From assembly GCA_020809705.1 (NCBI GenBank), contig CP085831.1, positions 1,240,001 through 1,304,000 of the forward strand: a stretch of DNA of 64,000 nt, read 5' to 3'. Made by a program: the position numbers and the translations under genes. This DNA is from Calonectria ilicicola (lineage: Eukaryota > Ascomycota > Sordariomycetes > Hypocreales > Nectriaceae). Below the pieces are notes generated by a model. That model searched no databases. It was not told the origin of the DNA and worked only from the letters and a program-made list of their open reading frames with translations. Position 1 is the stretch's first letter; every line of letters starts with the position of its first letter. Shown piece by piece: positions 31,766-44,452 of this stretch.

Positions 31766-34202
31766 ATGCCTGCTTTTGATCCCCCTGAGCCGACCGGGCC
31801 GTATATTGTCAAGGGCATTAAGTTGGAGCCTGGAGAGAATGTCGGAATTCGCCCAGAGCTTCGAGATTTGAGCAATGACAAAGACGCGTGGAATCTCTAT
31901 CTACTCGGTTTTTGGCAGTTTCAACTGATTCCTCAGGAAAAGTTGTTGTCCTATTTCCAGGTCGCTGGTACGAGTCATTTGAGGCACATGTAGGATTCTT
32001 TACTAATGGATCCAGGAATTCATGGACTTCCATACAAGTCATGGCCCGAAAATGATGAAAACATTCTCAGCAAAGCGAGACCGAAGCTTCCGGATGACCA
32101 GACCTTCAGAGGCTTCTGTACTCACTCCTCCATCTTGTTTCTCACGTGGCATCGACCGTATCTGGCCCTGTTTGAGGTAGGTTTTGACCTCTAAAAATGC
32201 ATAATAATATACTAATCGGTCTGACCAGTATTTGCTTCGCGCTGCTATGATTCATGTGGCCGAACAGTTTACCGAAAGTGAAGGCAAGGAGAAGTACCTA
32301 GCTAAGGCTAAGGAATTCCGGATGCCATACTGGGGTGAGTAGCCAGCTGGACGCGGTTTTAAATTTAGACCATCCTGCTGACAAGTTGATTTATAGATTG
32401 GGCTCGTTCAGACCGCCCATTGTTTCCAGCTGAAGCCACTAATTCTACCACAGCCGAGGTCACGATGCCAGAAAGCTTGGCAAAGGAGTACCCAGAGTTA
32501 ACTAGAAAAGGAAAGCTGACGGAAATGCCCAACCCACTGTTTTCATACAAGTTTGAACCAGGTACCGATAATGATCTCAAGGTCAGTCAAGTACCATTTG
32601 TGTTCGTAGTTCTCTTTTCTGTCTCATATATGTTAATGTAGTGTCTTTATAGATCGCGGATGGTGACGAGTATTTGGACTATACAACTCGTTATCACATG
32701 CGTGGTGTAAAGACTCCCAGTGAACAACAGGTCATCCTCCTCAAGACCCTAGAGGCATATACAAGTGGACAGAGTAAGAATATTGAAATCAATATTCGCG
32801 AGCGATTAGTATATATTCTGCAATCCTATGACCTCTTCAAACACGTTAGCCACAACAAGTTCTTGCCTCCACGAGAGGAGTCTTCGGGTCAAGATAAAAG
32901 CGACCGCAAGGGCCGGGGATTTGGAAGTATTGAGGATATCCATAATTCTCTTCATGGTCTTATTGGCGGCAACGGGCAAATGAGAAACCCTGCTATCTCT
33001 GCATTCGACCCCATATTCTGGCTACATCATACGTGAGTGACAAGTGATTTAGTTTCAGACCGTTCGACTAACAATTTTCAAGGAATATAGATCGCCTGCT
33101 CGCAATCTGGCAGGGATTGCGTGAGAATCCAGATCTAGAGGAAGCCTGGGTTACACCTCAGCCGGCAGATTGGGACAACTGGGCCACACCGGAAGAGGGA
33201 ACTGAAGATAACTCCACGGATCTTTTGCCCTTCTACAATAGCCCAGAAGGATTTTGGAAATCCAGCGATGTTCGCGACACGGTAAAATTCGGCTATGCGT
33301 ACCCTGACACCTATAGGGACAATAAGCCCCTCGATCGCGATAGCATCAGAAACGAAATTCTCGCCCTCTACTCATCCGCATCGATTGCCAACATTATACT
33401 GGCCAAGAGGAATGGAGATGAGGGACCCGAGACTACGCTCAGGAAGAGGGCCCTGGGGCTAGCGCGACTCAGCGAAATCGACGAACCCAAAACGGCAATG
33501 ACGGCACTTCGCCTTGCTAATTCGGAGAAGCCCATCGACGCATTTAAAATATTGCAATCAGCTCTCGATCCCATAGCGATCCCCCCAATCCAAATTGGCA
33601 ATGATCGATCCGTGTTGGACTTCCTCAAGGACGAAACCTACCTGGAGTGGCTTGTAAACATCAAAGCAGAAAAGCATTCCCTTGGTGGCAATTACCAAGT
33701 ACACATTTTCTTGGGTGATGTGCCGACGGAAGAGTCAACTCTTCTCTACCCAGCATCTCCATATCACGTCGGTACCTTCTATCCCTTCGGCCAGGAGCAG
33801 ATTACTGCTTGCAGAAAGTGCAAGGTGGACCAGGCTGCTGGTTTGCAAATCACGGGCCAGATCCCGCTCACAATTGCACTGGTTGAGCGATACCTTGCAG
33901 GGGAACTACTCAGTCTCGAAGTCGACGACGTCAAAGCATACCTGCAGAAGAATCTCCACTGGGAAGTGGTCGATAAGGATGGCAATAGGCTTAAGGATGA
34001 GGGTGCCAGAGACCGTGTCAATGGTCTGCTTGTCGGTGTTATTAGCAATGAGGTTACACTCCCCAGCTCCCCGGATGGATTCCCTAGTTACTCGGATTAT
34101 GTCACGATCTACCCCGAGATCACGACCAAAGAAGATCCAAGCCAGGGTGGTCGTGCAGAGGGAACTGGAGTCACGGAGGAGAACAAGCATTCCTGCTGCT
34201 AA
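31766..34202 (+). CDS. Tyrosinase, intracellular type
   Basis: Type 3 copper monooxygenase/oxidase of 717 residues that hydroxylates monophenols and oxidises catechols. Exons are 31766-31967, 32016-32176, 32229-32334, 32397-32581, 32653-33032 and 33083-34202. CuA ligands are His70 (GIHGLPYKSW), His104 and His113 (FCTHSSILFLTWHRP). Cys102 sits two before His104, as in the Cys-His thioether of fungal tyrosinases. CuB ligands are His315, His319 and His343 (DIHNSLHGLIGG, FDPIFWLHHTNIDR). The C-terminal half, about residues 530-690, is the tyrosinase_C shielding domain, so the enzyme is probably made latent. There is no signal peptide. The protein ends in Ser-Cys-Cys, which is unusual for this family. 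Confidence 0.94.
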
Positions 34203-35356
34203 GTGTTTTGTAGGGCTAAAGCTATCGATGGAAGTGGTCCGAGGGCCCAAGGTCATACGCCTTGGTATCCCAAAGTGGTTTTACATCGCATTTCAACCTG
34301 CGATAATTTTATTCTAGTCCCTAGAGGATGATATCAATTAAGTCTCTTGAAGAAAGGCATTTTAAAATTTGTTCAACCTTTTGTGCCACCAGCATTTGAT
34401 TTCCATGAACGTGCCGTCTGAGTTAGTTAAGACACCTATTCTTGAATCTAGATCCCAGTATTTTAGTTGTTATCTATTGGTCTGGTGTATTTTATTGTTC
34501 AGGCGCGGTACGTGCATTGTCGGTCGAGAGCCTAATGTGTATCCCACGACTCACATTAAGCGGCACATGATCCGAGGGATCGGGTTGGTTACCCTCTGAG
34601 TAAAAGAAGCAAAATCAAGGCAAACGATTCTATGGCCACGGCCTTGGCAAATGATAAAAGTGCTGTGCAACATACTAGCAACAATATGGGCGTAAACCAT
34701 GATTGTTTGACGCGAAATATTAGCCTACACAAGACGAGGGGTCCTTAGTGGATGTCGGTTATGCCTCTTGAGGGATAAACGGTAAGTCAATCAAAAACTC
34801 CCGCGGCCATTTATAAAATTCAAAGGGTCGTTGTTTCATTGTCGTGTATAGACCGCCCAACTAAACATGGGGTTATGTACATTGAAAGCTACAGCCTGTA
34901 ATATCGAATAACCAATGATAGAAACGCGCTATACGTGAGAAATCAGGACCCATGCTACGTGGCAGGGTCTACAAAAGCACGGCTGCGGCTGCGGCTGAGG
35001 AAATGTGACCCACTGGTTGATCCTTCGCGTTTGGAGTTGTTTGTAACACCAATGCAGACTGCGAAGCTGATTGGCCCATATCCAACCAACGCATCAAGAG
35101 TGCAGGTGAATTTGCTTGGCAGAGCGTCATAACAGCAACCCTCGAGTGACACTAAACTCCAGGTTGCAGACACTCAAAGTGGAAAAATGCGGCGACGCTT
35201 ATTTGGTCAGAATTTGGCCGACTGATGCCTCAGCAACCTCACCTTTATTGCTCGTATTCATTTTTGAAAGTATCTTCTCGGTCGCATAGATTCAATCACC
35301 TGTGTCGATTAACGCCTCGACTTAACAAACCACAACGGCGGTGATGGGAGTTTGAG
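34203..35356. other. Intergenic region
   Basis: About 1.15 kb with no recognisable gene. It serves as the 3' region of the tyrosinase gene and the promoter of the next gene. Confidence 0.5.
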
Positions 35357-37581
35357 ATGGAGCCACTGATGGAGCAACACGAAGATGGGGGCAGCACTAA
35401 CGGCCACCATGTACCCAAAACGGTCTCGCAACCCATACTAGACACCAACAGCAAGCGGAGTTGGACGCGTCGGTTTGATACATTCACTCTCATCGCCATG
35501 ATTGGTGGTACATTGATCATCGCCCTCTGTATCGGATTTCTCAGCTTCCTATGGTCCAGCGACGAAACTAACAACTTGTGGCGCACTATTATTGTCAGGG
35601 GCTGGTTGACACGTGTGGTTACTATTGCGTCGCTATTGATACGATGGGCAGTGAGTATCCAGGCCGCCGCCATGACATCCATGGTCGCTGCAGCACTCCT
35701 TCATGCTATGGAAACTCCTCTGCCCCACGCTGCGGCTGTCTCAATGGCCGTCTTCTCCAACACGGGGCCATATGAGCTGCTCACTCGCCTTCCTCACGGT
35801 TTCGGTCGTTGGTGCGTCACATTTTGGGCAATGGTCATACTAACGACATGTACAACAACTTTACTGCAGTTCACGTCAACAGCCCTATTATCCGATATCC
35901 GAAACGGCACGATCATTGACAACCAAAACCTAAATCTATCATATGGTCTTCCGTATCTAGCATCGTCGCAATCGACAGATTACCAACAAGTCCGATCCTT
36001 TAAATATCCAGCCTTTGCCGAGTACAGTGAGCCGGTGGACTCGAGCGATGGCGTATCAGACACGGGACTATCTATGCGTGCTTTTCTCCCAGTTGATCCA
36101 CAGTCTGCTCGTGAGAGTCTTATCAGTTATAGCGGCCCAGCAACAATACTAGACACCCGTGTTGCCTGCATGCGACCACAGTTTTCTGATCTCCAAATTA
36201 ACAAATCCTCAATCGAGATTCAAGGATAGGTCTGGACCGAGGAGAAGGTCCGACGACTGAATACCCCGACCGGAGTAGGAGGGGAGTTCGAGCCTATTCC
36301 CTTTGAATGTAGGGTATATTTTGTTTCTGAGAACACCGGATGGGCAATCAATATCTGCCATGTAATTTCCGATGACATGGCTACAGGGCTGATTTCTGAC
36401 ATGCTGCCGGAGCCTCAGGAACCCTACACAAACACAACACCCGGTTCTTTGCATCTCGTCATCAACACCACAGGTACCGCAGACGACTGGTCAGATGCCG
36501 TGCTAAATAGGCCAAACTTGACCATTAAATCAACCACGACAGATGCAAGTGAATGGGTCACACTCCAGACCAATTTCAGCGCCATAGCCATTAGCATGAC
36601 GCTGTGCTCATTCGATCAACTGTTCCAAGACGTAAACATTACGGCAAAACGACCTCACGGTGCGCCAGAGGCAGCGGGAACTTGGGAGAGCGCAAAATCC
36701 AGATACAACACCACGCTTGTCCGTGAGCAAATGGGAGGGACAAAACCTATCTTGCCAATCGCCAGACGTGGCATCTTCGAACTCGAAAGAAGAGACACAT
36801 GGATCAGTCCAGAATTGAAATATTTCTTTGATGGATCCTCCACCATTGCCATTCCTCCGAGAGAGGGCAGACCACGCACAAATCCGCTCCAAATCTACAC
36901 AGCTGCTTTTTACGACTTCTTCTTCCGGGGTGAGTTTACCATTAATTGGCTCTCCCTATGTTCTCTGACCATTTTATAGCCGATGACAGCAATAATGTCC
37001 AGATGTGCGATGGTTGCTCCATGTCGGACTTGCATTCCAACATATTCCAGGACACCATAAAAGAGACAAATAGTTCGGCAAGGGCACTGCAATCGATGAT
37101 CACGGGTCTTTTCAGTATGGCGTATTACGACTACCTGTTCCAATTCAGTGTACAAGATCCGGCCAACTTGGCAACGGAGCGAGCAGTTATACGCCCGAAT
37201 TCGTTCAAATTCTTTACGGCTGTTATAGTAGTTTTGGTGGTTCATCTACTACTTTTATTGCTGACAACAGTTTTCTTCCTACAATACACAACAGACAGTT
37301 TAGTCGGTGCTGCTTGGTCAGCAGTCTCTCGCATCTCAGGCTCGGCCACCGATGAGTGGCTGGCGGTATCAAGCAGGGCGACAGACGACGAGGTGAGCAA
37401 AGCCATGAAGAGCATGGGCCAAAAGCATGTGTTGGTGGGTTCGGTGAGAGTTGAGGAGCAGGTGCGCCTCAGAAGACGCAAGAGTGCCAACATTCCAGAG
37501 GACACCGAACTTAATGATATTGAGGCACTGCGAGAAAATGGCAGCAGGAATCAATCAGTGGCGAGTCTTAACGGCAGATAA
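35357..37581 (+). pseudogene. Large fungal membrane protein interrupted by an in-frame TAG
   Basis: Exons 35357-36929 and 36980-37581 form one frame of 724 codons interrupted once, by TAG at 36227-36229. Everything after the stop stays in the same frame and looks coding (VWTEEKVRRLNTPTGVGGEF), including a proper intron (GTGAGT...TATAG). The architecture is an N-terminal cytosolic tail, three membrane helices (about residues 46-67, 95-115 and 155-175), a long extracellular-like region with many N-x-S/T sites and a final helix at about residues 620-645. This is typical of an uncharacterised Pezizomycotina membrane family. The break could be a recent nonsense mutation, a sequencing error or read-through. 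An intron that removes the stop (GTTGCC...GGATAG, phase 0) is formally possible, but it would delete residues that read as coding. Confidence 0.7.
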
Positions 37582-37666
37582 AGGTTGGTTATTCTTTAGC
37601 AGTGTGGGGATTAGCTATACAAAAGCATGTGACTATTTTATTTTACTATAGTTATGATTGATTAGC

Positions 37667-38585
37667 TTAACTCGACACGTAGTGAGCCACGTATCCAATT
37701 TCCATGCCACTCCCTGCTCCTCCCTCTGTAAGGGTGTTTGGATTGCCCGGCTGTAAAATAATTAGCAAATTTTCTGATTCAACCAACTTCTGCTTTAAAT
37801 CATACCCAATTACCACCAACGGCCACATCAAAAATGATAAACATGGCGCTTTGGCACAGCGACTTCCAAACAGTAGCGTTTGCAATTTGTGCTCCGGTGA
37901 TGCGATAAAACTGTTGCTCGTCCTTGTACCATGTGATAACCTGGCTGTTGACGTTGCTACTCCGGCGGTTGAACTCAATGCGCCAGACGTGGTACTGTCC
38001 GCCGTTCACCGTGGTCGTTCCGCTGATTCCTTTTGGCTCGTTACAAATACCACCTGGCGCGACATTGCAATGTGTGGTTCCCCATGCCGTGGGTTGGCCA
38101 TTGATGTTTTCCATAATGTCCAGTTCGCCGCACGCAGGCCAAGTAGTGCCATGACGATTCGAATCCCCTAGCAACCAGAATGCTGGCCAAATGCCCTTTT
38201 TCTTAACCTGGACATTGGCACTCAGCTTTATCGAGGACTCAACCCTTGTAACTTTGCCAACTGCAGGTGTCAGTGTGTATTTACTTTCGATGCGTCCTGA
38301 GGTCCATCCATGAGGCGCCGTCGAGTCACGTCGAGGGATCAACTGCAGAGTCCCTGAGCCGCTCGCGCGGACATTAACCGTTTTGTTGGTGTATCTCTCA
38401 AGCTCATTATTGTAGTTATTATCCTTCACAATGACATTCCAATTCGCGTTCGATGGAAGTGTGTCAGCCGCTGAGATGAAATTTGCTTGCCAGATACGAT
38501 TGTAGCCGTTATACGCAGGCGCGTTCCATGCCCAAACTGATGAGAATAGTGAAACAAACAAGAGCAATTTTATTTGACTCGCCAT
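37667..38585 (-). CDS. GH16 endo-beta-glucanase, secreted
   Basis: Secreted glycoside hydrolase family 16 enzyme of 287 residues. Exons are 37806-38585 and 37667-37750. A signal peptide covers residues 1-19 (cleavage after VWA). The catalytic motif is ELDIMEN, with Glu154 as nucleophile, Asp156 as helper and Glu159 as acid/base. A substrate-cleft WPAFWLLG segment lies just before it. The last 27 residues (PGNPNTLTEGGAGSGMEIGY and onward) come from the second exon and complete the final strand with the expected GGNWPGNP motif. The family cleaves beta-1,3- or beta-1,3/1,4-glucan in fungal or plant walls. No carbohydrate-binding module or GPI signal is present. Confidence 0.93.
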
Positions 38586-39978
38586 GATTGACCAACCTCA
38601 GTAGTGGTTGAAGTGACAGAGGAAAAGAGAAGAGTCGGTTTGTGATGGGAAGGAGAATGAACAGGCATTTTGCGGTTGCCGTTTCCGGTTCTTTTCAGAC
38701 GTTAGTTCCCCAAAAAGAATATTAAGCATGAATGAAAAGATTTCAAGTTCTAGGCTTGGAATGTTGGGCGGCTAACGGGAATTGGGTGAATCTAGATTTG
38801 GTTCAAATTCCAGCGCAATCACGGTAGTGACATTGAAGAAGAGGACTCAGTTGGCTTAATTAATTCTAATGTCAATTAAATATTCGGAAAACTGTACAAC
38901 ATATTTCCCTCATCACTTAAGTAAACATTATGGGAATTATGGGAAGTTAGCTTGCAGCAACCGATCGCGTAGTAGCCGAGTCTTCATTGGACTCGTTTCC
39001 ATCGCCAGACAGAATATTTTTCACTTTCAGCCACCAACGGAGGCGCGACCCTCTCCGTCGGATTTTAGTGCACCAAGACCAGAGTTTATCTGGTTCCGGA
39101 TATGGGTGAAGGATCCTGCTTACTCTTATCGGTTGCAGAGATTGATAATGGCCATGGGAGGGAGGGGTTGTACCCATCCAACTCCAATAATGAGAGGCAG
39201 AAATGTACATGGTGAGAATGTTGGGTGCGCGCCAAGATCCGGCACTTTTAGTTGAAAGCTATTTTATTCATTATTACAAGGTAATTAGCTGGTGGACGCC
39301 CCTTGAGTCTGCTGAGGAGCGAAGGATCACAGTCATTATTTCACGCGATGCCTACTCTGGAAATGCGACCGCCGTCAGAGCAGTGTTCCCATGTCGACTG
39401 GTACCAAGATTGAGCTACACATCTCAGGCAGCAGTGGCAGTGGACCAAGGGCGAGAGCATCTAATTTGTATGCTTATCATACAAACGGCGACACTCATTG
39501 GCAAAAATCCGAGAATCTCGCATATTTTCAACTGCCAAAACGGGTAGGCTGATTCGAGGTCGCAGGACTTTTTTAGTGTCGCCTAACGCCAGCCATGGGC
39601 CTGGAAATTTGCCAATCTGACAGCTCAGCCACCTCCCATTGCGAATCGCGGCGCTTACTAACCTCCGATCCGACGTTGCAATTTCTGAAGTCGGTCATTC
39701 TAGCGTCACAATCGCCGATGTGTGCAGTTGCAGCCCTACGGGTCGAGACGAATGACATGCTCTCATGATTTTCATAGGGCTGTGAATGGGGCAGCTTGTC
39801 TCCTGAGAATGGCTACGGGTGCCAAGCTGCGGCCGTTGCGAGCGTCATGTCGGCGCTTCAAGTCGCCGTGATTGGGACAGCCTCAGCTAGTTAAATAGAA
39901 TGGACGCCACTGTGCGACACATCATGAACTCGCCGCAATCCAATCAACCGTCAAACAGCATCCGCCAAGGTCGTGCTG
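38586..39978. other. Intergenic, divergent promoters
   Basis: 1.4 kb between the glucanase and the RTA1-like gene. No gene was recognised; frames are short and lack motifs. Confidence 0.5.
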
Positions 39979-41106
39979 ATGGATCAACAAAAATCATTCT
40001 ATCTTTACAACCCTTCCGAAGCCTTGGCAGGCATCGTCGCAGGGTTATACGCTGTAAACTTTCTTGCTACATTGTACCAAACCATCCGCAAGAAATCACG
40101 GGTGTGGCTGGTGATGTCACTCGGCATCGGAAGTAAGCACATCCCCTCCCTCGCATTGAACGTTGCTGATGTCGAAAGTAGTGGAGGTAGTTGGGTATGC
40201 TGCACGGGTTGTGTCAGCCAAAAATATTACTGAGAAGAAACCTTATGTTCTCCAATTCACTTTGATCATCTTGGCTCCAGTCGTTATGGCTGGTGTCATT
40301 TATGTCATATTTTCGAGAATCATATTCTGGGTTGTGCCCCCAGAGTCCAGGACAATTCGGATGCTCTGGGTTCCTCGTAGGTGTTGAAATTGATATCAAA
40401 GAGTATGCCAGAAGACTAATTTCTGACTTTCCTAGCACGATTTATCACCTTAATCTTTGTTGGATTCGATGTTGTATCCCTCTTGCTTCAACTCGGAGCC
40501 GCTGTGCTTATATCCGGAACCGACCCAACCGACTCGGACGCAAAGCAAAAGATTAACACGGGAAAGGATCTAGGCATGGCAGGTGTTGCTATACAGTTGG
40601 CAGGTTTCGGGCTCTTCACAGTATCTACAGTCAGGTTCCATTTTACATCACGAAATTTAGATGGGCAGTTTGCGGCGGCGAACATGGCTAAGCATGGGAT
40701 CAGCCAACATTGGTCAAAGCTACTCTTGGCAGTGAATGCATCATGCGGTCTTATCCTAGTAAGTCTTTGCGGATCACAAAATCTTCAGTCAGAACTTTAG
40801 GGACTGACATTCACGCCCAGGTGCGATCTATTTTCCGAATGGTGGAATTTTCTGAGGGCAAGACGGGTGAAACACAAAAAAAGGAGTGGTAGTAAGTGAA
40901 TAAAGATGTCTCAAAAATATTCTTGAGAAGTATCTAACTTGCGATTTAGTGTCTATGTGTGGGATTGTCTGCCGATATTCTTAGTTGTCGTTTTGTTCAA
41001 TATTTGGTTTCCGGGGAACTTTCTCCGACATCTCAATTTTCGCCTACAAAAGCAACATCGGACACTACCATCAAATATACAAGAGTATAATATGCAAGAG
41101 GCCTAG
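39979..41106 (+). CDS. RTA1-like lipid-translocating membrane protein
   Basis: Seven-helix RTA1/RTM1-family membrane protein of 300 residues. Exons are 39979-40132, 40179-40376, 40436-40758, 40821-40891 and 40950-41106. The start MDQQKSFYLYNPSEALAGI is typical for the family. Signature stretches are VVGYAARVV, the helix-4 region RFITLIFVGFDVVSLLLQ with LLQLGAAVL, and the last-helix motif WDCLPIFLVVVLFN. Family members are linked to resistance to toxic compounds and phospholipid movement. No function has been shown for most of them. Intron joins at Ile (A|TA), Pro (C|CA) and Tyr (TA|T) keep the frame. There is no neighbouring partner gene of obvious relation. Confidence 0.92.
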
Positions 41107-41532
41107 GGCTTCGAGCACCAATATAGACCTTCATAATCAGCTGCATCGAACGAGATTGCGACTTATCATAAATGAAGTGGGGAAAAAAACCAATATGTCT
41201 CTAGCGGCAGTAGTAAATCAAATATCTGACTTCTGTTAGTATGAAATCCTACCTGGCAGCATGTGGCCCGTTAGGGCTAAAATTGCAGTGAATTAGATGT
41301 GGCAGAAATTGGGCATCAAGTACATTAGGCCAGCTGCGTTCAGTGTAACACTAACTTGTAGGAGATTATCCGCTAACTATATTATGGCTAGCGCTTACTT
41401 GGAAAGGTGCTCTGACCTCCTGTCTGCTCGCCTCACCTGACTAACACTTGACGATCACTTTGAGCATTTATTGGGAGGCCAAAAATATCGACTACGTAGA
41501 TGAAAGTAGCCGATAAAATCCTGAAAATCAAA
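41107..41532. other. Intergenic, convergent 3' ends
   Basis: AT-rich spacer with nothing recognised. Confidence 0.5.
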
Positions 41533-42251
41533 CTATGGCGTTTTAACAAGACAGAAAGTCTCATACATTTCGTTAGCCCCGTATGGCTCAAGACTCTCTC
41601 TCTTTTCTTCGAGAACCACAAACCCTGCTTTCACATACATGTCACAGGCATTTTGGCCCGTAGCTATGAGGAAGATATCCAGCCCCAGCTCATCTGCTGT
41701 TCGGACGCCTGACTTGACAAGCATACTCCCTATGCCTCGTCGTTGGTGGTCCGGGTGAACGCCGAGATAATCAAGAACTAGGATCTTATTAGTGTGCTAT
41801 TTTATCCACCATCAAGATTATTCGTACCGAGACAATCGCTGTGCTTATACTTTTGTTTCCACTCGGGGACATGATGATCGAGCGAGTCGTCTCTGTAGTT
41901 GAAGTCTGCCTTGGCATACTGTTCGTCAAAGACTTCACTCTCATCGGCAGCTACATCTGGTGCCTGGGCTTCCAACCAGTCTTTGGCTCGCGACGCCGGG
42001 AGAATCCACCTAGCATAACCAACGATTTCGCCGGATTCCACATTTACGACTTTCTGATGTCTGCGGATGTGGCGGTCGGTCAGTAGGTTTTTCGGTGTTC
42101 GTGCTGCAACGGTCTCGATCAAGTCGTCTAGCGTCCTGTTTGGCCACATCTGCCTCCACCAAGTATTCCTCCAGAAAGCGGATATATTACTCTTGGATAG
42201 CCCCGGAGCATCTTCAACAGTGCAGGGCGATTGTACAATGTAGGATGACAT
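41533..42251 (-). CDS. GNAT-family N-acetyltransferase
   Basis: Acetyl-CoA-dependent acetyltransferase of 222 residues. Exons are 41828-42251 and 41533-41777. Motif A is complete: LDYLGVHPDHQRRGIGSML, with the RRGIG pyrophosphate-binding loop at residues 154-158. Motif B (AGFVVLEEKRESL) follows. The acceptor after CCTAG restores Val-Leu-Asp-Tyr in phase; the alternative AAG acceptor would break the frame. The first ATG (GATCATGTC) is used; the open frame continues upstream only with non-ATG codons. The N-terminal half is divergent, as usual for fungal GNAT proteins of unknown substrate, and includes a Trp-rich segment near residues 27-36. Confidence 0.9.
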
Positions 42252-43020
42252 GATCACATGTAGGGTAACAAATGTAATTTGTTGGGATGAAGAACTGAAT
42301 AGACAAAATATGACAAGTGATTGTTATAATTCTGAGAATGGGCTGTATTCTGTTTTAATACTTACTAATTGGCAATTGACCTTCTAACTTGGGATATCTT
42401 CGTATCCTCCAGGCACCGAGATTCCATGATTTTGCAAGCAACCACGTGTCCAATTCGGGTAATCGGCTTTACCCTTGTCCAAAATTCTTTATCAGTCTTC
42501 AGCCCAGACGCGCCTTTTGAATGAAGGAAATGAACCTTGAAAAATAAACGAACTCTCGTATTCTTCATGCCAAATTTAGTTGCTTTTATCTACACAGCCC
42601 ATGATACGTCCAAGAAGTCTTGGCAGTTGAGAGGCCCTGACCAGAACCAATCCGAGCGCTGGTATATTGTGGGTCTCACGGGCGCGTGTCGGTGAGGCAA
42701 CCCATCACCAACTGTTTCATTCTCGATCACGCGAATTGTGTTCAAGTCAACAAGGCTTGATCTTCTTCTAAAATATTTGAAATTTAACATGTGCGGGCTA
42801 AACATCACGCCCTGTGGCTCACCATACTCTCCGCCGAGAACGTGTTGGGCTGGGCCGAGTAAGGAACTGAGTGAGGCGGGTGTAGCATTTGTTCAAGTTA
42901 AATGTTCAATCACAGCATATATAATTTTGGATTTCTATAGTACGTTTGAATATTGAGAGTTATTCCTTTGTGGTTTAACTGCCACGGTCCTACTAGTAAT
43001 TGTAACTTTGCATGTTGCGA
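42252..43020. other. Intergenic region
   Basis: No gene was recognised. It contains the GNAT promoter and the 3' region of the AflR-type regulator. Confidence 0.5.
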
Positions 43021-44452
43021 TCACAACGTAATACCTTTCATGGCTAGCCAGCCTTTAGCCTCAGTCAATCCCATCACTGCGGTCAGGCAAATTTTTCCAA
43101 AGTCGTCAATATCACCTTTTTTGGCGTCATCAATTATCGTCGTCAGATGATCCGGTCTACAAGTGTTTCGTCAGCCAGTGACCCCTGCAGCCCGATACAA
43201 TATTCGACCTACGAGGCAACGTTGATCACAAAATGTCTCTTGTTCCTCCACGCAAGGGCAAAATCAACAGGGTCTCTGGCGTTCCACAGGTGCGCTGACA
43301 TAGTGACGGAACGATTCACCGCCACTGTCTTGTTCTGGCTACACCGGTTGTTCGATTCGCCCTTCATGTAGTGATATGTTAGTGTGAAGAAATTTATCAT
43401 ACCTAATGTCCGCTTTGCTGACTCCTGGAAGACCCATGAGGCCCAAAAGTTATGGGCTGAGGAGGGAGGGTATAATGGGATATGATCCAGAGCCCGGCTT
43501 TGGTCATCTGCAGGTAGAGGCTCATCCAACTCAATGTAGGCAATCAGGGCATAGGCTGCCTCTTCGAGATGCGGCATGGTGGCTTCGTAGGTGAAACGAA
43601 CACGGGCGTCGTTGTCGAGTAGGCGAAGCACTTGATAGATGAAGAGAGCTTGCGCATATGCTAAAGCCTCCAGTGGCGTCGTTGTCGGCGGGCTAGACAG
43701 GAGATCCTGCACGCGACTCTCTATGTTATCGCGGATCACTCTGACGTTGAGATGGTTCTTGGCTGCGTGCAGCGCAGCAGCTGATACGGCATCTGGGGTT
43801 TGTTTAATAGGAATGGAATGAAAAGATAAGAGGATAATTGAAATCACGCAACTATTTGTTGAGTTGAATTGTATGGGAAAGACGCACGCTGCATAGACCT
43901 GGGCATACCATCATCGTAGAGATGAGGGTGGCACCAAGGTGTCTGGTTCTCTAAGACCATCTGGGACGGCGCTGTTAAAATTTTATCTATGGCATATTGG
44001 AGCCGAGATGTAATTGCCCTGCCCACTTGAGGCACAGTGACAAGCTGAGAGCGATTCAGCGCGTCTTGGGCGGTGGTTAACAGTCGCGGATTAGACCGTG
44101 TTGGGTTTAGGCTATAGGTATCATAATCGAGCGGTTCCTGGAACAGCTGGTCTGTGAAATCATCGATAGGCTCTAGAATAGAATCCAGCATGCCAAGATA
44201 TGAGGGTGTGCACGGCGTTCCGACGCCATTCAGCGGCGTCAAGTTTTGGGATTGAAGCTCAATCTGATTGCTGTTCTCCAGTGGAGCTGGTGGGGCAGCC
44301 CTTTGAGGATAGCGACAGTCGATATTTCGCTGAGCGCACCGCTGACACGTCGGGCGCGCTTGATTGCATCTCCGCCGCGCCTTTTGGCAGGCCTGGCAGG
44401 ACTTCCGCCGGGCTGGCGGGTCATTGCGCTCGATGGAAGTGAGAGAGGCCAT
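43021..44452 (-). CDS. AflR-type Zn2Cys6 transcription factor
   Basis: C6 regulator of 426 residues. Exons are 43888-44452, 43213-43792 and 43021-43156. The zinc cluster uses Cys19, 22, 29, 36, 39 and 46 (C-x2-C-x6-C-x6-C-x2-C-x6-C), with the basic QKARRRC stretch. The C-terminal domain has the marks of the AflR/fungal regulatory family: WCHPHLYDDGMPRSMQ followed by HAVSAAALHAAKN, then SAHLWNARDPVDFALAWR. Without the last intron the frame would stop at once (TCGTAG). Splicing to the exon at 43156 adds the conserved end IDDFGKICLTAVMGLTEAKG. It is divergent from the NmrA-like gene (246 bp), and I infer that it controls the right-hand metabolite cluster. Confidence 0.9.
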
